From SVTX01 sp964567085 (lineage in GTDB: Bacteria; Bacillota; Clostridia; Oscillospirales; CAG-272), in contig CAZMKU010000074.1 of assembly GCA_964567085.1 (NCBI GenBank), positions 1 through 9,072 on the forward strand: a DNA stretch of 9,072 bases, in the 5' to 3' direction. Below the pieces are notes generated by a model. It made no database searches and was not told the DNA's origin. It was given only the letters and a program-made list of their open reading frames with translations. How positions within the stretch are numbered: the stretch's first letter is position 1; each line of letters begins with the position of its first letter. Position numbers and translations under genes: made by a program. Below, one piece after another: positions 5,190-9,072 of this stretch.

Positions 5190-5195
5190 CCCCTT
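5190..5195 (-). promoter_or_regulatory. Ribosome binding site that sets the spoIIP-like start
   Basis: AAGGGG on the minus strand, six bases before ATG 5183. The upstream ATG at 5204 is preceded only by AT-rich sequence. A TATAAT at 5222-5217 (minus) lacks a good -35, and I could not make a convincing match to sporulation sigma factor consensus sequences. Confidence 0.65.
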
Positions 5196-5353
5196 CAAAT
5201 TCATATTATCAAATCTATTATATTACGGTCTCGCGTTTTTAATTACCGCCCGATATTATGTAAATATATATTAGAGTTAGAGTGATTTTACACAAACTTG
5301 CTTATTTGTAATTGTGCATATGGACGAATATTATTTTATGTTTTTCAAATGCC

Positions 5354-5382
5354 TTGATTTATTCACTTTTTTGTGATACAAT
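5354..5382 (+). promoter_or_regulatory. Extended -10 promoter for the solute-binding protein
   Basis: TTGATT at 5354-5359 and TACAAT at 5377-5382 with a 17-base spacer; TG at 5374-5375 adds the extended -10 element. Transcription would begin near 5389. A second, weaker pair, TTGTAA (5306-5311) and TATTAT (5329-5334), also 17 bases apart, could be an upstream promoter. Confidence 0.75.
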
Positions 5383-5459
5383 TATAGGAGCAAAAAGTTT
5401 TTATCTCTGATATATCTCATTGCGCATACTTTCTTTTTCACGAGGAGGAAAACCCTATT

Positions 5460-7505
5460 ATGTTAAAGCGTGTTATTGCTTTGATACTCTGTATGGCAAC
5501 CTGCCTTACGCTCTGCGTAAGCTTTGCATCCTGCGGAAGCAGCAGCTCTGATGACAAGGGACAGTCGGTTATCGTGTATATGCCCGATATTATCTACGAT
5601 CTCGATCCCGCTCATGCATACAATCATAAATCTATGGCGAGCATCGTTGGTATGATGTTTGAGACTCTCTTCAAGCTTGACGAAAACGGCAACGTCAAGA
5701 AGGGCCTTGTAAAGAATTATACCATCAAGGAAGACGACTCCGTTGGCGAATACATACTCGAGCTTGAGCTCGCGGAAACCTACTGGTCCGACGGCGTGCT
5801 TCTCTCCGCCAACGACGTGCTCTGGGCATGGCAGAGAATTCTTGACGTTGAATCCTCATACGAATGCGCATCTCTTCTCTTCGACATAAAGAATGCAAGA
5901 TCGGTAAAATCGGGCGACTGCTCGCAGGACGACCTCGGTGTTACCGCCGACAACAACGTAGTTACCATTCACTTTGAGGAAAAGATCGACTACGATCAGT
6001 TTATGTACAACCTCACGAGCGTTGCGCTTGCTCCTCTCCGCGAGGACATCGCAAACAAGGGCGACGACTGGGCAAAGAAGCCCTCCACGATGGTTACGAG
6101 CGGCCCCTTCAAGCTCGGCAGAATTACGTTTACGGATTCCAGAAACTCTGCCAGCAATGTAAAATACGAGGACCCCATCACATGTGAATCCTGCTCGCAC
6201 AGATACACCGAAAAGGTAGTATCCAGCTTCATTATTGAAAGAAACCCCTACTACTACAGAGACAGCACAAAGGATGAAAGGCTCGACAAGTCCGTAACTC
6301 CCTACAGAATCATAGTTGACTGCTCCCTCACAGACGAGGATATCAAGGAAGGCTATGAATCGGGTGCGATCCTGTACCTCGGAGACATTCCCTACTCTCT
6401 CAGAAACTACTTTGAGGACGTAGATGTATCGGACGCGCTCTCCACTCACTCCATTATTTTCAATCAGAACGCGCTTATCGAAAATACCAAGACGGGCGAA
6501 ACGGAAGCTCTCTTTGCTAACAAGTCCGTTCGTCAGGCGCTCTCACTTGCTATCGACCGCGAGGCAATTCTCGAGGAGGTCGTATACGGAAAGCTCGCCG
6601 AGGGTCTTATTCCCTACGGCATGACGACCTCTGACTCCGCGAAGAAGACCTTCCGCGAGCAGTACACCAACGACGAATACCTCACGTACGATATCGACAG
6701 AGCCGAGGAGCTTCTCGACGAGGCGGGCATCACCGCCAAAAACTACTCCTTCTCGATTCAGGTTGCGGCTTACGACGAGCGTCAGATAGCGATAGCGGAG
6801 ATCATAGTTGAAAATTGGCGTGACCTCGGCTTCAAGGTTACGCTCGAGGAGGTCGGAACTATCGAAAACAACGACCACAACAAGTACACAAACCTCTGTC
6901 ATACTGATATGTGCGACGATATGTACGCCGAAAACCTCAGATACGGCAGATTCGAGGTAGCATCTCTTGACATCTGCGCTATAAGCGCGGACGTATTCTC
7001 AATGCTTGCTCCCTTCGCAAAGGCGTTTTCGGGTCAGGGCATTGATATGACGGATTCCGACAATTACGAGCTTACTCCCCACATCTCGGGCTACGATTCC
7101 GCAGAATACAACAGCCTTATGGAGGATATCTTCAACGAAAAGGATATCGACGAAAGAGCTGAAAACTACAACAAGGCTGAGGCGATCCTTATGGAGGACC
7201 TCCCCGTAATTCCCATAATCCACAACGAAACCGCAACTCTCGCGTCCAAGGACATCAAGTGGAACGACAGCTTCCTCTTCTGGACGACAAGGTCAACCTA
7301 CTACGGCGAGCACGTATTCAACAAGATCAAGATCAAGAATTACGACGATTACGTAGCTGCCGTTAAGGAATTTATGAACGAGGACAGATACGAGACGTAT
7401 ATTGATATCAAGACGTCTTATCTCTACACCTTCAAGCTCTTCTCCTATGAGGAATTCATGGGTGAGGTTTCAATTTACGACTTCGCCTTTACTGACGATG
7501 ACTAA
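5460..7505 (+). CDS. ABC transporter substrate-binding lipoprotein, oligopeptide (OppA/DppA) family
   Basis: A 681-residue extracytoplasmic lipoprotein that should bind peptides or similar solutes for an ABC importer. Residues 1-24 are a lipoprotein signal peptide with lipobox FASC, so C25 would be lipidated, followed by a Ser/Asp spacer. The family 5 solute-binding domain spans about 37-600, with ETYWSDGVLLSANDV (106-120), SGPFKL (214-219), the signature KSVRQALSLAIDRE (355-368) and DLPVIPI (580-586). Odd points are a CESCSH cluster at 242-247, in a loop where relatives usually go straight from SGPF to the ERNPYYY strand, and an acidic, Tyr-rich C-terminal extension (about 620-681). AGGAGG lies 11 bases before the ATG, slightly far. 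Own promoter and terminator, with no permease or ATPase genes adjoining, make it an orphan binding protein that must use a transporter encoded elsewhere. The ligand cannot be told from sequence. Confidence 0.93.
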   Translation: MLKRVIALILCMATCLTLCVSFASCGSSSSDDKGQSVIVYMPDIIYDLDPAHAYNHKSMASIVGMMFETLFKLDENGNVKKGLVKNYTIKEDDSVGEYILELELAETYWSDGVLLSANDVLWAWQRILDVESSYECASLLFDIKNARSVKSGDCSQDDLGVTADNNVVTIHFEEKIDYDQFMYNLTSVALAPLREDIANKGDDWAKKPSTMVTSGPFKLGRITFTDSRNSASNVKYEDPITCESCSHRYTEKVVSSFIIERNPYYYRDSTKDERLDKSVTPYRIIVDCSLTDEDIKEGYESGAILYLGDIPYSLRNYFEDVDVSDALSTHSIIFNQNALIENTKTGETEALFANKSVRQALSLAIDREAILEEVVYGKLAEGLIPYGMTTSDSAKKTFREQYTNDEYLTYDIDRAEELLDEAGITAKNYSFSIQVAAYDERQIAIAEIIVENWRDLGFKVTLEEVGTIENNDHNKYTNLCHTDMCDDMYAENLRYGRFEVASLDICAISADVFSMLAPFAKAFSGQGIDMTDSDNYELTPHISGYDSAEYNSLMEDIFNEKDIDERAENYNKAEAILMEDLPVIPIIHNETATLASKDIKWNDSFLFWTTRSTYYGEHVFNKIKIKNYDDYVAAVKEFMNEDRYETYIDIKTSYLYTFKLFSYEEFMGEVSIYDFAFTDDD

Positions 7506-7522
7506 GCTATAAAAACGAACTC

Positions 7523-7553
7523 GCCGTCGGGCAGATTGCCCGACGGCTTTTTT
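7523..7553 (+). terminator. Intrinsic terminator of the solute-binding protein gene
   Basis: GCCGTCGGGCA (7523-7533), loop GAT, TGCCCGACGGC (7537-7547), then six T (7548-7553). The 11-base stem is perfect and begins 17 bases after the stop, closing the gene as a single-gene transcript. Confidence 0.95.
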
Positions 7554-7589
7554 ATACAATAAATGCGGTAATATTTTTTTAAAAAAGCA

Positions 7590-7618
7590 TAGACAAGGCA
7601 AAAAATATATGATATAAT
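7590..7618 (+). promoter_or_regulatory. Promoter for the MBL hydrolase and gltX
   Basis: TAGACA at 7590-7595 and TATAAT at 7613-7618 with a 17-base spacer; TG at 7610-7611 adds an extended -10. Transcription would begin near 7625. Confidence 0.8.
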
Positions 7619-7664
7619 ATAGGATGTATAAATATGTAAAAGCATATATTTCGCGGGGGTAAAA

Positions 7665-8282
7665 ATGCAGATCAAAAACCTCTTTCCGGGCTCATTCGGA
7701 TCGAATTGTTATATTATATCCGACGGCTCGCACGCGGCGGTCATAGACCCGTCGGCATCGGTGTCGGGTATATTGAATTACCTTGCCGAGAATCGACTGA
7801 CTCTCGACTATATAATCCTGACGCACGGACATTTCGACCATATGCTCTCGCTTGACGGCTTAAAGGAAGCAACGGGCGCGCAGGCATACATTCATCGCGA
7901 CGACGCGGAAAACCTTTACGACGGCAGAAAAAACGCGTTTGCCCTTTTTTTCGGTCAGGACCGCGCGTTCTCCCCTTGCGAGAGGCTGCTCTCCCACGGC
8001 GACAGCTTGCCGCTCGGCAGCGTTACGCTTGACATAATTCACACCCCCGGTCACACCAAGGGCGGAATTTGTATCAAGGCGGGCGACGCGCTCTTTACGG
8101 GCGACACGATATTTGCAGATTCCTACGGTCGATGCGACCTGTACGGAGGCAGCTACGCGACGCTGCGCTCGTCTCTCAAAAGCTTACGCGAATATAATAA
8201 AGACAAGGATCTCAAAATTTATCCAGGTCACGGCGGAGAAAGCTCGCTTTCGCGCGCGCTTGACATAGTGGAATATTTATAA
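7665..8282 (+). CDS. Metallo-beta-lactamase-fold hydrolase (glyoxalase II-like, YcbL type)
   Basis: A 205-residue cytosolic hydrolase with a complete binuclear metal site: THGHFDH (H54, H56, D58, H59), H130 in TPGH, D147 in TGDTIF and H189 in PGHG. After TGDTIF comes GRCDLYGGS, the GR-x-D pattern typical of the short glyoxalase II-like group. The family hydrolyses thioesters such as S-lactoylglutathione in some members, but many Firmicutes lack glutathione and the real substrate here is unknown. Length is normal for the single-domain form, without the C-terminal helical domain of true glyoxalase II. A GGGGG ribosome binding site lies five bases before the ATG. The stop is 16 bases before the gltX start with no terminator between them, so the two are probably co-transcribed. 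Confidence 0.92.
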   Translation: MQIKNLFPGSFGSNCYIISDGSHAAVIDPSASVSGILNYLAENRLTLDYIILTHGHFDHMLSLDGLKEATGAQAYIHRDDAENLYDGRKNAFALFFGQDRAFSPCERLLSHGDSLPLGSVTLDIIHTPGHTKGGICIKAGDALFTGDTIFADSYGRCDLYGGSYATLRSSLKSLREYNKDKDLKIYPGHGGESSLSRALDIVEYL

Positions 8283-8298
8283 ACGAAAGGACACGGAT

Positions 8299-9072
8299 AT
8301 GGATTTCAATTATCTTGCAGAATTACTTTTTCCTAACATAAAGACGACTCCCGCCGATATGGAGGAGAGATACCCCGCGCGCAATCTTCCCGAGGGCGCG
8401 AAGGTAACGAGATTTGCCCCCTCCCCCACGGGCTTCGTTCATTTCGGAGGACTTTTCCCCTCCACCGTTGGCGAGCGACTCGCTCATCAGTCGGGCGGCG
8501 TTTTCTATCTTCGAATTGAGGACACCGACGCAAAGCGCGAGGTTGCGGGAGCTGCCGAGGGTCTTATAAAAACTCTTGCAAAGTACGGCATCAGCTTCGA
8601 TGAGGGCGCAATTCTCGATGAGAACGGAAATATTAGCGACCACGGCGCATACGGCCCTTACAAGCAGAGCCAGCGCGGTGAAATATACCAAACGTACGCA
8701 AAGCAGCTCGTACGCGAGGGCAAGGCTTACCCCTGCTTTACGACCGCAGAGGAGCTTGACGAATTGCAGGCAGTAAACAAAAAGGAAGAAATAAAGAACA
8801 CCGACTGGGCGGCTGAGGCGCAGAAGAAAAAGGAAGAAATGCTCCGCGGAAGAGAATTTACTATTGAAGACGTTGAAGCTAACCTTCGAGCAGGCAATCC
8901 CTTCGTGCTTCGCATCTTAGCTGACGGCGATCCCGAGAAAAAGGTTAAATTCACCGACCTTGTAAAGGGCAATCTCGAAATTCCCGAGAACGACGAGGAC
9001 TTCGTGCTTTTAAAGTCCGACGGAATTCCCACGTATCACTTCGCTCACGCGGTTGACGATCACCTTATGGGC
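8299..9072 (+). CDS. gltX: Glutamyl-tRNA synthetase, N-terminal part (runs off the right edge)
   Basis: Class I synthetase that charges tRNA-Glu, and in organisms without glutaminyl-tRNA synthetase also tRNA-Gln. The 258 residues shown contain TRFAPSPTGFVHFGG (37-51, the HIGH-type ATP site reading HFGG), YLRIEDTDAKRE (70-81), GPYKQSQR (119-126), AYPCF (143-147) and TDLVKGNLE followed by VLLKSDGIPTYHFAHAVDDHLMG. An N-terminal extension of about 36 residues (NYLAELLFPNI, then RNLPEGAKV) precedes the catalytic core, as in clostridial relatives. AAAGGA lies seven bases before the ATG. The KMSKS loop and anticodon-binding domains lie beyond the window. It follows the MBL hydrolase in the same transcript; no T-box is seen before it. 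Confidence 0.95.
   Translation, partial: MDFNYLAELLFPNIKTTPADMEERYPARNLPEGAKVTRFAPSPTGFVHFGGLFPSTVGERLAHQSGGVFYLRIEDTDAKREVAGAAEGLIKTLAKYGISFDEGAILDENGNISDHGAYGPYKQSQRGEIYQTYAKQLVREGKAYPCFTTAEELDELQAVNKKEEIKNTDWAAEAQKKKEEMLRGREFTIEDVEANLRAGNPFVLRILADGDPEKKVKFTDLVKGNLEIPENDEDFVLLKSDGIPTYHFAHAVDDHLMG

Noticed and set aside
5856..6449. A 197-residue minus-strand open frame inside the solute-binding protein gene
   Set aside because: It is the antisense shadow of a clearly coding frame with family motifs throughout; no promoter or ribosome binding site was seen.
1..9072. CRISPR array, transposase, integrase, phage structural genes, tRNA or rRNA genes
   Set aside because: No spaced direct repeats of array type, no mobile-element protein motifs and no RNA-gene sequences were seen on either strand.

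Overview
The window looks like a piece of a Clostridia chromosome (Firmicutes, probably an Eubacteriales/Oscillospirales-type gut anaerobe). The evidence is a leuS gene behind a T-box leader, a SpoIIP-family sporulation gene, aminoacyl-tRNA synthetases of the clostridial type, AGGAGG-type ribosome binding sites, and consensus sigma-A promoters with 17-base spacers in front of most genes. It reads as ordinary core chromosome; I see no phage, insertion sequence, CRISPR array, rRNA or tRNA gene.

Layout. (1) 1-896, minus strand: the 5' part of leuS, its T-box leader with intrinsic terminator, and a perfect consensus promoter. (2) 997-2259, plus strand: a left-handed beta-helix (hexapeptide) protein, then a four-helix membrane protein resembling CrtO-type acyltransferases, which has its own promoter. 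(3) 2261-3104: a purine repeat leading into a shared bidirectional terminator, then an XRE/S24 (LexA/CI-like) repressor on the minus strand. (4) 3105-3762: a divergent control region with two strong promoters and several palindromes sharing AAATCG and TTCCGA half-sites. It drives the repressor leftward and a 100-residue membrane protein rightward, which ends in a strong terminator. (5) 3763-4163: a 400-base stretch without a convincing gene, with a GC-rich hairpin block. (6) 4164-5183, minus strand: a SpoIIP-like cell-wall hydrolase that lacks several family active-site residues. (7) 5460-7505, plus strand: a large solute-binding lipoprotein of the oligopeptide type, with its own promoter and terminator and no permease genes beside it. 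(8) 7590-9072, plus strand: a metallo-beta-lactamase-fold hydrolase followed 16 bases later by gltX, cut by the window edge, probably one transcript.

The genes do not form one pathway. leuS is controlled by uncharged tRNA-Leu. The repressor and the small membrane protein look like a self-contained, possibly stress-inducible switch; this is the best candidate for an undescribed system here. The SpoIIP-like protein is the most unusual single protein, because a pseudo-enzyme role or a changed metal site is suggested by its sequence. All functional assignments are from reading motifs by eye; no database search was possible.
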